Assembly: GCF_003797825.1 (NCBI RefSeq)
Contig: NZ_RKME01000039.1
Coordinates: 1 to 42,911 of the forward strand
Direction of reading: 5' to 3'
Source of the DNA: Gordonia sp. OPL2
GTDB lineage: Bacteria; Actinomycetota; Actinomycetes; Mycobacteriales; Mycobacteriaceae
Length of the DNA stretch: 42,911 nucleotides
Shown in pieces: positions 9,894 to 18,527 of the stretch. The translations under genes were made by a program, and so were the position numbers. The number at the start of each line of letters is the position of its first letter. The first letter of the stretch is position 1. The notes under the pieces are model-generated. The model worked only from the letters and a program-made list of their open reading frames with translations. It was not told where the DNA came from and searched no databases.

Positions 9894-11164
9894 GACTGGA
9901 CCTCGGTCAACTGGCTCACGCTCAGATCCTTTGTCGGCCGGCGGAAAGCGCTGATGAGGGTCTCGAACCGAGCGATCGCCGACCCTTCGGACAATTCTGA
10001 TCTGAAGTATTCGCGGCCTCGGTCGCCGAGGTCTCGCTGGGTCCTCGGCGAGGCGTGAAGGTCTCTCAGAGCTGCGACCAGACCCTCGGGATCACCTGGC
10101 GCAACGCGAATACCAGCTGCAGAGCGCGAAATCTCGTCGGCTGCCGGGGTGTCCTCGGACGTCGCGGCGACGACCGGGCGACCGGCGAAAAAGTACGACG
10201 TGAGCTTGCTCGGCACGGCCATGCCCCTCAAACCTGGCGCCTCGTTCAGCAACAGCGCATCTGCCGATGCGAGCAAAGCAGGAAACTCGTCAGTCGGGAC
10301 AGGGTCGTGGAACTCGATATTGATCGCGCCTGCGGCTGCCCTTTCGATCGCTGAGCGCTCGGATCCGTCACCAACGAACACGAACTTCATATCGTCGTAG
10401 CCGGCCTCCCGCGCAGCCTCCGCCGCTCGGACCACATTCTGCAGGTCTTGCTTCTTGCCCATATTGCCCGCGTGGACGACGACGAAGTCGTCGTCCACCC
10501 ACCCTTGGCTCGCCCGATACTCCGCTGCGTCTCCGGCGCGATCGCAGCCGTCTACATGCGTCCAGTTCTTGACGACCGACACACGACCGCGGTCGACCGC
10601 GAGTTCGCTGACCAGATGCGCTTCGAACGAGTCATGAATAGCCACTACCGCGTCACTACCGCGCAGTCCCCAACTCTCAACGGCGGAGACGAGGCGCTGC
10701 AGGCGCGACGAGTTCGAGACCCCGGTCTCCCGAATACCGAGTCCGTAGAAGTCCTGAACCCACGCGACGATCGGTGTCGGTTGTCGGGTGAGTCGACCGC
10801 GCGCCACACACGCCAAGAGCGACGTCAGAGCGGGACTGATCACGATGACGACGTCCGCCTTGCTGATCTCCGACGACATCATCGCGCGCACAGCGAAAAT
10901 CGCTTCCATCACTATGCGCGTAGTAAATCGTGGGGTGGAGGGAACATAAGTCCGCAAGCGCTTGACGCGGACGCCAGAGACCCGCTGATCGAGGGTCACC
11001 CCCTCGTAGCCCTCGTACACCCGCCACTGCGGGTAGTGCGGGTAGGTCGTCACCACAGACACCTCATGGCCGGCCCCCTGCAGACCGCGCGCCAGCGATT
11101 CCGCATACGGCGCGATCCCCGTGGGTTCCGGACTGTAGTTGAGCGCCACCAGACACGTTCTCAT
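9890..11164 (-). CDS. GT4-family glycosyltransferase, WcaI-like
   Basis: This 424-residue GT-B protein opens with LNYSPEPTGIAPYAESLARGL, a hallmark of WcaI-type glycosyltransferases (key residues PEPTG and Y). The C-terminal nucleotide-sugar domain has HAGNMGKKQDLQNVV, VFVGDGSER and the GT4 segment AVPSKLTSYFFAGRPVVA with ATSEDTPAADE. It should add one sugar to the undecaprenyl-linked intermediate on the cytoplasmic side. In this locus GDP-fucose and UDP-glucuronate are the obvious donors; which one it uses cannot be told. Overlaps: four bases with the gene on each side. Confidence 0.88.
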   Translation of the reverse strand: MRTCLVALNYSPEPTGIAPYAESLARGLQGAGHEVSVVTTYPHYPQWRVYEGYEGVTLDQRVSGVRVKRLRTYVPSTPRFTTRIVMEAIFAVRAMMSSEISKADVVIVISPALTSLLACVARGRLTRQPTPIVAWVQDFYGLGIRETGVSNSSRLQRLVSAVESWGLRGSDAVVAIHDSFEAHLVSELAVDRGRVSVVKNWTHVDGCDRAGDAAEYRASQGWVDDDFVVVHAGNMGKKQDLQNVVRAAEAAREAGYDDMKFVFVGDGSERSAIERAAAGAINIEFHDPVPTDEFPALLASADALLLNEAPGLRGMAVPSKLTSYFFAGRPVVAATSEDTPAADEISRSAAGIRVAPGDPEGLVAALRDLHASPRTQRDLGDRGREYFRSELSEGSAIARFETLISAFRRPTKDLSVSQLTEVQS

Positions 11165-11772
11165 CTCAGCGCCCCCAGCTTCTTGCCCTCAGCAACGGCC
11201 ACTGGCGGATATCGGGTTGCGCGCAGCTCGTCGAGAGCCACCGAATGCTGTATTCGAGTAGCGTCGTCATCGAATCGTTCACCGATCTTCCGCGCCGGCA
11301 CACCGACATTCATCGAGTAGTCGTCGGTGTCGGTGGTCACCACCGATCCCGCAGCGATCACGCTCCCGCGCCCGACGGTCACACCGCTGAGGATCACCGC
11401 CGAAGCCCCGACCCAGACGTCGTCACCGATCGTGACCTTGTCCCGAGGCATCTCTTCGCGGTCACCCACCCAGGTGGACAGCAACATCGGCACACCGACC
11501 TGATCGATAGCGTGATCATCACGGCCGACGATGTGCACATTCATGCCGATCATGACGAAGTCGCCGATTGACCCGTCCACCTGCACAACCGATCTCGGTC
11601 CGATGCTGACGCAGTTGCCGATACGCAAAGCGTGCGGCGCCGAGATTATCGCGCCACGCCCGGCGTTGAAGTCGGCGCCCAGCGTGACATTCGTCGAATC
11701 AACGGCAAGTCCGTTCATCACCCCCTTGAGCGACCGACGAACGAATCCCGGGAGTCGCGACCGGCTGCTCAT
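11161..11772 (-). CDS. Hexapeptide-repeat acyltransferase of the EPS operon
   Basis: ATG 11772 was chosen because it forms the ATGA overlap with the preceding glycosyltransferase that recurs throughout the operon; a TTG four codons upstream is possible. The 203-residue protein has hexapeptide repeats (IGNCVSIGPRSVV, IGDFVMIGMNVHI, IGDDVWVGASAVI, VGRGSVIAAGSVV) and the active-site-like VGRDDHAID, typical of maltose/serine O-acetyltransferase relatives. It is a second modification enzyme beside the WcaF-like one, so two acetylation sites are plausible. Acceptor unknown. Confidence 0.86.
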   Translation of the reverse strand: MSSRSRLPGFVRRSLKGVMNGLAVDSTNVTLGADFNAGRGAIISAPHALRIGNCVSIGPRSVVQVDGSIGDFVMIGMNVHIVGRDDHAIDQVGVPMLLSTWVGDREEMPRDKVTIGDDVWVGASAVILSGVTVGRGSVIAAGSVVTTDTDDYSMNVGVPARKIGERFDDDATRIQHSVALDELRATRYPPVAVAEGKKLGALR

Positions 11773-12935
11773 TGTTCGAACCAATCAACGACGCCTGACT
11801 CCCGGGCCGACAAGTGAGTGTTCGGGCTTTCGGTGAGTGCGGCGGCAATGCCACCTGCCATTGCCTCAGCTGAGTAGAACGATCTCATGTACTCGACGAG
11901 TTGGCCTCGAGCAGTCTCGGTGATCGATTCGGCCTCTTCCAGTACGACGTTCATGGCGAGGCTCAAACCGTCTATCGTGTTGTCCTCATATGCTTTCATC
12001 GCGCCGGTCCTCACGAGTTCGATCTCCGGTGCATGAGGCTCATTCCGCGAGAACAGAATCGGTACGCCGAAGCTGAGACTCTGCGTGGCATTCAGACCGA
12101 TGTATCCCGGAGACAGAGCGCACAGAGCTCCGGCGTAGATCCGGCGAACTGCAGCTGTGCCGGTGACCGTCCCGTGCAGAGTGACCGACGCCCTTACCTC
12201 GTCAGCCAATCCGGATAGTTGTGCGGCCAGTACATCCGCCAGTTCACCGGCACCGACGATCTCGAGTGTGTAACCCCTGCGCCACAGTCCAGATTGCTCA
12301 AACGCCGGGACAAGCTGATCCACGTTCTTATCCGCCACCAGCCGACCGATATAGACAAACGATGTCCGCTTCGTCAGCGCATCGAGCACCATATCGGCGC
12401 TGCCGTAGAGAGCGTTTGGCGCAGTCCATACAGGTTGTGTGGGAATCTCCGCACGAGCCGCGTCGGCGCCATCGTAGTCGTAGGCGATGACGCCGTCGGC
12501 CAGTCGACGCATGAACCGACGCAATGCGGCGGTGCGTGCTCCGGCTCCCGCTCGGGGGTGAAGGTGACCCCACACGAGGACCCGGGCGCCTTGCAATCGT
12601 CGGACGATCAGAACGAGCCAAGCGCTCAGACTCCGCGGATTGAGATCGATGACGCACACGTCGGCGCCCAGGACGGCACCCTTGATTCCTGTTGCGAGAA
12701 AGCGGCCGCCGACAAGCTCTCGACGTTTCACCTCTGAGTAGAGCTCACGGGGAATCCCAGTCCGTACCGTCGGGTCGAGCGCGTAGGCCGCGGCGACGAT
12801 CTGCACACGGTCGCCGAAACGCCGATTGAGGATGTGCATGCACTCAGTCCGGTACCACGGCACGACTGCCAGGTAGAGCACGATGGCACCGCGGGAATCG
12901 ACACCGGTCCGGTTCATCTCATGTGACACAGTCAT
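11769..12935 (-). CDS. GT4-family glycosyltransferase
   Basis: This 388-residue GT-B protein has no close named match that I recognise. It begins with AIVLYLAVVPWYRTECMHIL, has the central VLVWGHLHP segment, and a C-terminal donor domain with SFVYIGRLVADKNVDQLV, LEIVGAGE and the GT4-like GYIGLNATQSLSFGVPILFS with a glutamate in HAPEIELV. It is the second of only two dedicated glycosyltransferases in the operon. It overlaps fcl upstream and the acyltransferase downstream by four bases each. Donor and acceptor are not predictable. Confidence 0.84.
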   Translation of the reverse strand: MTVSHEMNRTGVDSRGAIVLYLAVVPWYRTECMHILNRRFGDRVQIVAAAYALDPTVRTGIPRELYSEVKRRELVGGRFLATGIKGAVLGADVCVIDLNPRSLSAWLVLIVRRLQGARVLVWGHLHPRAGAGARTAALRRFMRRLADGVIAYDYDGADAARAEIPTQPVWTAPNALYGSADMVLDALTKRTSFVYIGRLVADKNVDQLVPAFEQSGLWRRGYTLEIVGAGELADVLAAQLSGLADEVRASVTLHGTVTGTAAVRRIYAGALCALSPGYIGLNATQSLSFGVPILFSRNEPHAPEIELVRTGAMKAYEDNTIDGLSLAMNVVLEEAESITETARGQLVEYMRSFYSAEAMAGGIAAALTESPNTHLSARESGVVDWFEQ

Positions 12936-13921
12936 GTCCGGACGACCGCCTTATGCTGCCGGAACCATTCGACAGTCTCGGCGATGCCATCGACGATGGA
13001 TGTGGACGGCCGCCAGCCGCTGTTCTTGAGTGTGCTGACGTCGAGGACCTTCCGCGGTGTACCGTCCGGTCGTTCGTTGTCCCATCGCGTCTCACCGCTG
13101 TAGCCGACGGCATCTGCGACCATCTGGGCCAGCTCCGCAACAGTGTGATCCTCACCTGTCCCGACGTTCACCTGCTGGGGTCCGTCGAACCTCTCCAGGA
13201 GGTGTAGACAAGCTCGAGCCATGTCGTCGACGTGAAGCAGCTCACGCCGTGGGGTGCCAGAGCCCCAGTTGATTACGTACGGGTCGCCGTTTTCCGCGGC
13301 CGTCGTGTACCGACGAATCAGGGCCGGCAGCAGGTGTGAGCCGTCCGCCGAGAAGTTGTCCTCGGGGCCATACAGGTTCGTGGGCATCGCCGAGATCCAG
13401 GGAAGACCGTACTGTCGGCGCACCGCCTGCACGTGCAGGATGCCGGCGATCTTTGCGATTGCATAGGCATCGTTTGTGGGCTCCAGAAGCCCGGTCAGCA
13501 GCGAGTCCTCGCGAATGGGCTGCTCCGCAAACTTCGGATAGATGCACGAGGAGCCCAAGAAAAGAACTCTGGGAACGCGTATCTCGAGCGCAGCGTCCAG
13601 AACATTGGTTTGAATCTGCAGATTCTGCGACAGGAAGTCCGCTGGATATGTGCTGTTGGCCATGATGCCGCCGACCTTGGCCGCCGCTAGAACCACAACG
13701 TCAGGAGCGGTCGACTCGAAGAAGTCGAAGACTTGTCCGCGGTTCGTCAGGTCCAGCTGGTCGTGCGTCCTACCGATGAGGCGAGTGAACCCTTCGCCCG
13801 CCAGCAGCCGCCAGATGGCAGAGCCGACCAGGCCCCGATGTCCGGCAACATACACCTTTGCATCTGGATCGAGAATCGGCGTCGCGCGCATGGAATCGTC
13901 CCGGTTGTCACTCACGGTCAC
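12932..13921 (-). CDS. fcl: GDP-L-fucose synthase
   Basis: This bifunctional 3,5-epimerase/4-reductase converts GDP-4-keto-6-deoxymannose to GDP-L-fucose with NADPH. The Rossmann motif is VAGHRGLVGSAI; the catalytic triad is visible as SSCIYP and YAIAK. The downstream MPTNLYGPEDNF and RRELLHVDDMA segments are diagnostic of the family. GTG 13921 was chosen because it overlaps the gmd stop as GTGA, giving 329 residues, close to the usual 320; ATG 13891 is an alternative. It directly follows gmd, the enzyme making its substrate. Confidence 0.94.
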   Translation of the reverse strand: MTVSDNRDDSMRATPILDPDAKVYVAGHRGLVGSAIWRLLAGEGFTRLIGRTHDQLDLTNRGQVFDFFESTAPDVVVLAAAKVGGIMANSTYPADFLSQNLQIQTNVLDAALEIRVPRVLFLGSSCIYPKFAEQPIREDSLLTGLLEPTNDAYAIAKIAGILHVQAVRRQYGLPWISAMPTNLYGPEDNFSADGSHLLPALIRRYTTAAENGDPYVINWGSGTPRRELLHVDDMARACLHLLERFDGPQQVNVGTGEDHTVAELAQMVADAVGYSGETRWDNERPDGTPRKVLDVSTLKNSGWRPSTSIVDGIAETVEWFRQHKAVVRT

Positions 13922-14940
13922 ACCCAGTTCGTCAGGGCCGGCTGATCGATCCACGCCTTGCCTTCGCACTCAAGAGCAGCGATGTCGGCTTCCACCATGA
14001 TCTTTGCCAGGTCGTCAGCCATCACCGACGGCATCCAACCGAGCTGGCGTGCAGCCTTTCCCGGGTCCCCGATGAGAGCGTCGACCTCTGTCGGACGGAG
14101 GTACCTGGGGTCAAACCGCACATGCTCCTCCCAGTCCAACCCGGCATGCTCGAACGCGGTCGCAAGGAAGTCCCGAACAGAACAGCGTCCGCCGGTGGCC
14201 AGCACGTAGTCGTCAGGCGCGTCGGCCTGGAGCATGCGCCACATCCCCTCCACATACTCCGGGGCGTAGCCCCAATCACGGATCGCGTCCAGATTTCCCA
14301 TGTACAGGTGCTGCTCGATACCGGCTTTGATGCGAGCTGCCGCACGGGTGATCTTTCTCGTCACGAAGGTCTCACCGCGTCGGGGTGACTCGTGATTGAA
14401 CAGAATCCCGTTCACCGCGAACATCCCGTACGCCTCGCGGTAGTTGCGCGTAACCCAGTACGAGTACACCTTGGCCGCCCCATAGGGCGATCGCGGATAA
14501 AAGAGAGTGTCCTCGTTCTGCGGTGGCGGCGACGCACCGAACATCTCAGAACTCGACGCTTGATAGAACCGGCACTTGACTCCGGCCAGCCGGACTGCTT
14601 CCAGCAACCTGATCGACCCGATACCTGTTGTGTCGCCTGTGTGTTCCGGTTCGTCGAAGCTGACCCGAACATGCGATTGAGCAGCCAGGTTGTACACCTC
14701 GTCAGGGTCGATTGACGAGACAAGGGTGACCAAGCGGGCGCCGTCACTCAAATCGCCGTAGTGCAGGAACAACCGGGCCCCCGCCTCATGCGGATCGACG
14801 TACAGATGGTTGATTCGCGACGTGTTGAACGTCGATGATCGCCGGATCAGACCGTGGACTTCATATCCCTTGGACAGTAAGAGTTCCGCGAGGTACGACC
14901 CGTCCTGGCCGGTGATGCCGGTGATGAGAGCTTTCTTCAT
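13918..14940 (-). CDS. gmd: GDP-mannose 4,6-dehydratase
   Basis: This 340-residue SDR-type enzyme makes GDP-4-keto-6-deoxy-D-mannose from GDP-mannose. The N-terminal NADP motif is ITGITGQDGSYLAE, followed by GLIRRSSTFNTSRI, a family hallmark. The active-site region reads YQASSSEMFGA and YPRSPYGAAKVYSYW with the Tyr-x-x-x-Lys pair, then NGILFNHESPRRGETFVTRKI. The whole protein is of normal length. It is coupled to fcl by a four-base overlap, so the pair supplies GDP-L-fucose to the EPS pathway. Sixty-two bases separate it from ugd. Confidence 0.96.
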   Translation of the reverse strand: MKKALITGITGQDGSYLAELLLSKGYEVHGLIRRSSTFNTSRINHLYVDPHEAGARLFLHYGDLSDGARLVTLVSSIDPDEVYNLAAQSHVRVSFDEPEHTGDTTGIGSIRLLEAVRLAGVKCRFYQASSSEMFGASPPPQNEDTLFYPRSPYGAAKVYSYWVTRNYREAYGMFAVNGILFNHESPRRGETFVTRKITRAAARIKAGIEQHLYMGNLDAIRDWGYAPEYVEGMWRMLQADAPDDYVLATGGRCSVRDFLATAFEHAGLDWEEHVRFDPRYLRPTEVDALIGDPGKAARQLGWMPSVMADDLAKIMVEADIAALECEGKAWIDQPALTNWV

Positions 14941-15002
14941 GATTCTCCTCGAGTAAGCCTCGTGACAGCAAGGCGCACAGCTGAATTGTCAGGCCGGGGC
15001 GC

Positions 15003-16304
15003 TCAGACTCGGTACTGCCATCCGGCATCTGACCATCGCGCCGGATCGAGACACATCCGCCCGTCAACGACGATTCGTTGTCTCACCTGTTCACCCAGCT
15101 CGATCGGATCCAGCGCGAGGAACTCTCTCCATTCAGTGAGGACCAGGACGACATCGGCCTTTTCGCACGCATCGAACGCAGTGATGGCGTAATCGAGTGT
15201 TGGGAACAGTTTGCGCGAGTTGTCCATCGCTTTCGGGTCGTACACGGTGACGGATGCGCCTTGGAGCTGGATCTGACCCGCGACATTCAGGGCGGGCGAG
15301 TCCCGAACGTCGTCGGACTCGGGTTTGAATGCCGAACCCAGAATGGCGATACGCTTGCCCAGAAGCGAACCGCCACAGACCTCGCGGGTCAACTCCACCA
15401 TCCGCGTTCTGCGTCGCATGTTCACGTTGTCGACCTCGCGGAGGAAGCTCAAAGCCTCAGCCGCCCCGAGTTCGCCGGCCCGGGCCATGAAGGCGCGAAT
15501 GTCCTTGGGCAGGCAACCCCCTCCGAACCCCAGTCCGGCATTCAGGAACTTTCGTCCAATACGTGCATCGAAACCGATCGCATCCGCGATCGATTTGACG
15601 TCTGCACCTGCGGCATCACACACCTCCGCGATCGCGTTGATGAATGAGATCTTGGTGGCAAGAAAAGCGTTGGCCGAGGTCTTCACCAGTTCGGCGGTCG
15701 GCGGGTCGGTGACGATCAGCGGGGTCCCCTCATCGAGGATCGGACCGTAGATCTCACGACAGGCGGTCTCAGATGCGCCTCCGGCGAACATCCCGAGTAC
15801 AAGACGATCTGGATGCAAGGTGTCCTGTACCGCGAATCCTTCTCGCAGAAACTCTGGGTTCCAGGCGATTTCGACGTCGACGTCCTTTGCCAGTTCATCG
15901 GCTCGTTCGGACAGTCGCTGAGCCGTACCGACCGGAACCGTCGACTTGCCCAGGATGATGGCGTCACGCGTGAGCAGCGGGACCAACTCTTCGATCGCAG
16001 CGTCGACGTACTGTAGGTCCGCGCTGTATTCACCCTTCTTCTGGGGTGTGCCCACCGCGATGAAGAAAATATCGGCGAAGTCGGCCGCCTCAGCGTAGGA
16101 CCCGCTGACGGTGAGACGTCCGGAGTCGATGTGCCGCTTCAGCAGTTCCGGTAGTCCCGGCTCGTAGAAGGGGACCTCTCCGGCCGCCAACTGCGCGCGC
16201 TTCTCCGGGACGATCTCTACGCCCAGCACATCATGTCCGAGTTCCGCCATGCAGGCAGCGTGGGTGGCGCCGAGATACCCGAGACCAAGAACGACCATTC
16301 TCAT
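15003..16304 (-). CDS. ugd: UDP-glucose 6-dehydrogenase
   Basis: This 433-residue NAD-dependent dehydrogenase oxidises UDP-glucose to UDP-glucuronate. The N-terminal motif is VLGLGYLGATHAACMAELGHDVLG; PFYEPGLPELL follows, as in bacterial Ugd. The catalytic cysteine lies in GLGFGGGCLPKDIRAF. The C-terminal UDP-binding domain has ILGSAFKPESDDVRDSPAL and VYDPKAM. GDP-mannose dehydrogenase is less likely given overall resemblance to actinobacterial Ugd, but exact sugar specificity is inferred. The ATG overlaps the sugar transferase stop by one base (TGATG arrangement), so it is the second gene of the EPS operon. Confidence 0.92.
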   Translation of the reverse strand: MRMVVLGLGYLGATHAACMAELGHDVLGVEIVPEKRAQLAAGEVPFYEPGLPELLKRHIDSGRLTVSGSYAEAADFADIFFIAVGTPQKKGEYSADLQYVDAAIEELVPLLTRDAIILGKSTVPVGTAQRLSERADELAKDVDVEIAWNPEFLREGFAVQDTLHPDRLVLGMFAGGASETACREIYGPILDEGTPLIVTDPPTAELVKTSANAFLATKISFINAIAEVCDAAGADVKSIADAIGFDARIGRKFLNAGLGFGGGCLPKDIRAFMARAGELGAAEALSFLREVDNVNMRRRTRMVELTREVCGGSLLGKRIAILGSAFKPESDDVRDSPALNVAGQIQLQGASVTVYDPKAMDNSRKLFPTLDYAITAFDACEKADVVLVLTEWREFLALDPIELGEQVRQRIVVDGRMCLDPARWSDAGWQYRV

Positions 16305-17824
16305 CAGTAAGCCCCGTCCTTCGCCACGACTGCTCGCACCGTCTTCCAGAGGATCAATGCGTCCTGCATGATCGACCAGTTCTCCACATAGGAGAGGTCA
16401 AGCCGTACGGACTCCTCCCAGGAGAGATCAGAACGTCCCGACACCTGCCATAGGCCGGTCATGCCCGGCTTCACCAACATTCGACGCGCGACGCGCCCGT
16501 CGTAGCGTTCGACCTCATCGGGCAATGGGGGCCTGGGGCCGACCAAACTCATCGTGCCGCCCAACACATTGAAAAGCTGAGGCAGTTCATCAATCGAGTA
16601 ACGGCGGATGAAGGCACCCACGCGGGTCACACGCGGATCGTCACGCATTTTGAAGAGCACGCCCGCACCGTCGTTCAGGCTTCGCAGATTGTCCTTGAGG
16701 GAGTCCGCATCCTGCACCATGGACCGGAATTTCCACATGGCGAAAGGTCTGTTGTTGATGCCGACGCGGGTGGCCCGGTAGAAGACAGGCCCGCGTGAAT
16801 CGAGCTTGATCGCCAGCGCGACAGCAGCCAACACTGGAGCAATCGTCAGCAGTATCAACGCGGCGCCGACACGGTCGACAATTGCTTTGCGCAGCCTGTT
16901 GGCGCCTTCATAGCGTGGCTTGTCGATGTGCAGCAGGGGCAAGCCGGCGACCGGACGAAGCATCATCCTTGGACCAGCCACATCCGTCACACCAGGAGAC
17001 ACAAGCATGTCGACATCCAAACCTTCGAGATCCCACGACAGACTCTGCATGGCGTGATGGCCCAGCGCCTCCGCGGAGGTGACCGCGACTGTTGTAGCGC
17101 CGCATTCGGAAACCGCTCCGCACACGTCGTCGAATGTGCCCAGCACAGGGACATCGATCCCACCGGCAGCTATCGACTTGCGAGGACCGGCGTATGCCTG
17201 CGTACATATGCCCACCACTCGATAGCCGAGCGTCGGCTGCTGAATCAGTCGTTCCATGACAGGCACAGCCGATCTGGGTTCCCCGACCACCAATACCTGC
17301 TCGAGGTTCTGCGCCCTGGCACGCTGTCGGCCCAATCGTTCACGCCAGACCCATCGCGACAACACGAGGCCCACAGTTCCGATCGGAAGGGCGAGTGCCA
17401 GGAATCCACGCGCAATGTTCAAGCGGAACAACAGATCCAGCATTGCGAGCACTCCGAATACCGACAGGCAGGCCGTGGCGACACGGCTATACTCCTGCGA
17501 ACCGGAGCCCACGACGCGACGATCCAAAGTGTGGAACGCCCTTAGGGTCAACACCCAAGACACACCCAGCACCAGCGATACCAGCGCCGCCGGCGCTTGG
17601 ATCGCCCCGTTCGGTGTCGTCGCGCTATCTGCCCCGAACCGAACCACTTGAGCGGTGGTCAGTGCGACGGCCACCACGGCGATATCCGACCACGCAAGCC
17701 GCACAATGTACCCGTGCATCCAGTTGCGCGAACGCATCTGGGTGCGACCGGCGAACCGCAGCCGTGAGGTGGCTCGGCCCGCCACACCGTGCTGTGGAGC
17801 ATCTATAGCCCGACTGTTGACCAC
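16304..17824 (-). CDS. Polyprenyl glycosylphosphotransferase initiating EPS assembly (WcaJ/CpsE type)
   Basis: GTG 17824 is preceded by an excellent ribosome-binding site (GGGAGG, seven bases away), giving 506 residues; a longer frame to 18016 exists but lacks such a site. The N-terminal half has about four membrane segments and a CoA-binding-like Rossmann domain (EQVLVVGEPRSAVPVME). After a fifth membrane segment (VDRVGAALILLTIAPVLAAV) comes the catalytic domain with KFRSM, RRYSIDELPQLFNVL, SLVGPRPPLPDE and KPGMTGLWQVSGRS. It transfers a hexose-1-phosphate (typically glucose or galactose) from its UDP form to undecaprenyl phosphate, the first step of repeat assembly. It is the promoter-proximal gene of the operon. 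Confidence 0.93.
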   Translation of the reverse strand: MVNSRAIDAPQHGVAGRATSRLRFAGRTQMRSRNWMHGYIVRLAWSDIAVVAVALTTAQVVRFGADSATTPNGAIQAPAALVSLVLGVSWVLTLRAFHTLDRRVVGSGSQEYSRVATACLSVFGVLAMLDLLFRLNIARGFLALALPIGTVGLVLSRWVWRERLGRQRARAQNLEQVLVVGEPRSAVPVMERLIQQPTLGYRVVGICTQAYAGPRKSIAAGGIDVPVLGTFDDVCGAVSECGATTVAVTSAEALGHHAMQSLSWDLEGLDVDMLVSPGVTDVAGPRMMLRPVAGLPLLHIDKPRYEGANRLRKAIVDRVGAALILLTIAPVLAAVALAIKLDSRGPVFYRATRVGINNRPFAMWKFRSMVQDADSLKDNLRSLNDGAGVLFKMRDDPRVTRVGAFIRRYSIDELPQLFNVLGGTMSLVGPRPPLPDEVERYDGRVARRMLVKPGMTGLWQVSGRSDLSWEESVRLDLSYVENWSIMQDALILWKTVRAVVAKDGAY

Positions 17825-18314
17825 AGCTCTACCTCCCGACGTGATGCCTGCAATCGAATTACTAGCCAGAGAACGCGCTACAAAACCGAAGATGTGAACT
17901 CGACATTCGCAATTCATTGGCGTTTCGAGGCCGCTTCGTGACCTGAACAGACACTGAGAGACTAAGTCAGGTTGAGTGCTTTGACAACTTGAAAATGCCG
18001 CCGCCACCAGCGGCAACTCCTAACAGACGTTGAGTTCACAACCATTGTTGCGAAAGTTCGTCTGCGCAATTCTCGAGCGCACGCATGCCGCGGGCCGCCG
18101 CTCACTCGGCCACCCGAAATCGATGTAGGTCGTTCTGCAGGATCGCCGACATAGGTTGCGCAACAACATCATTTGAGACCTCCGAGTATCCCGACCACCT
18201 CGTCGACGCGTTACCTAAAGCCGCACCTGCGCAGAGGCCGCGCCAGTGATTCAATTCGGAACGTTGCAACAGGCCTTGAGATGGCTAACCACGGATCCGT
18301 AATCGAACGGAAGA

Positions 18315-18349
18315 AGTTCGACTGAACCACTGCCTAAAACAGTCGAACT
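18315..18349. promoter_or_regulatory. 10-base perfect inverted repeat in EPS control region
   Basis: AGTTCGACTG at 18315-18324 pairs exactly with CAGTCGAACT at 18340-18349 across a 15-base loop. It lies 179 bases before the Wzy-like start. It could be an operator for a dimeric regulator or an RNA hairpin in a long leader. There is no T-run after it on either strand, so a classical terminator is unlikely. Confidence 0.5.
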
Positions 18350-18419
18350 CATGATGTGCTCCAGATCTCACAGAATAACGATGCAGTAACGTTGCACCGA
18401 ACCAGTGTGGACATAAGAA

Positions 18420-18435
18420 TGAAACGCACGTTTCA
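18420..18435. promoter_or_regulatory. 16-base near-perfect palindrome upstream of the Wzy-like gene
   Basis: TGAAACG and CGTTTCA flank a two-base CA spacer. The site is about 92 bases before ATG 18528, a normal distance for an operator overlapping a promoter. A second palindrome, GAGAATTCTC, follows at 18466-18475. The regulator is not identified. Confidence 0.5.
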
Positions 18436-18527
18436 CATTCCTATCCACAACTCGCAACGATTGTTGAGAATTCTCGAAATTCTGATGCTCAGTTTGCAGA
18501 ATCGAATGAATAGGGAATGATGTCGCC

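Larger units (their letters stand above)
17825..18527. promoter_or_regulatory. Divergent EPS control region, 703 bases without a gene
   Basis: This separates the start of the EPS operon (minus) from the Wzy-like gene (plus) and is visibly richer in A+T than the coding DNA around it. It holds several perfect inverted repeats: GTTGCGCAAC (18155-18164); a 10-base stem AGTTCGACTG/CAGTCGAACT (18315-18324 with 18340-18349); TGAAACG-CA-CGTTTCA (18420-18435); and GAGAATTCTC (18466-18475). ACCTGA (17941-17946) and TCAGGT (17967-17972) form a looser pair near the operon. I could not assign a convincing -35/-10 pair by eye. The density of palindromes suggests transcription-factor binding sites or RNA hairpins controlling EPS. 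Confidence 0.6.

Noticed and set aside
17941..17990. TTGTCA (minus strand, 17982-17987) as a -35 element for the EPS operon
   Set aside because: The sequence at the right distance has only a poor match to a -10 box, so I did not annotate a promoter.
17825..18016. Longer start for the sugar transferase
   Set aside because: GTG 17824 has a strong GGGAGG site at correct spacing; the extension has neither a good site nor family sequence.
18155..18475. Intrinsic terminators in the EPS control region
   Set aside because: The inverted repeats lack T-runs and lie upstream of both divergent genes, so operators or leader hairpins are more likely.
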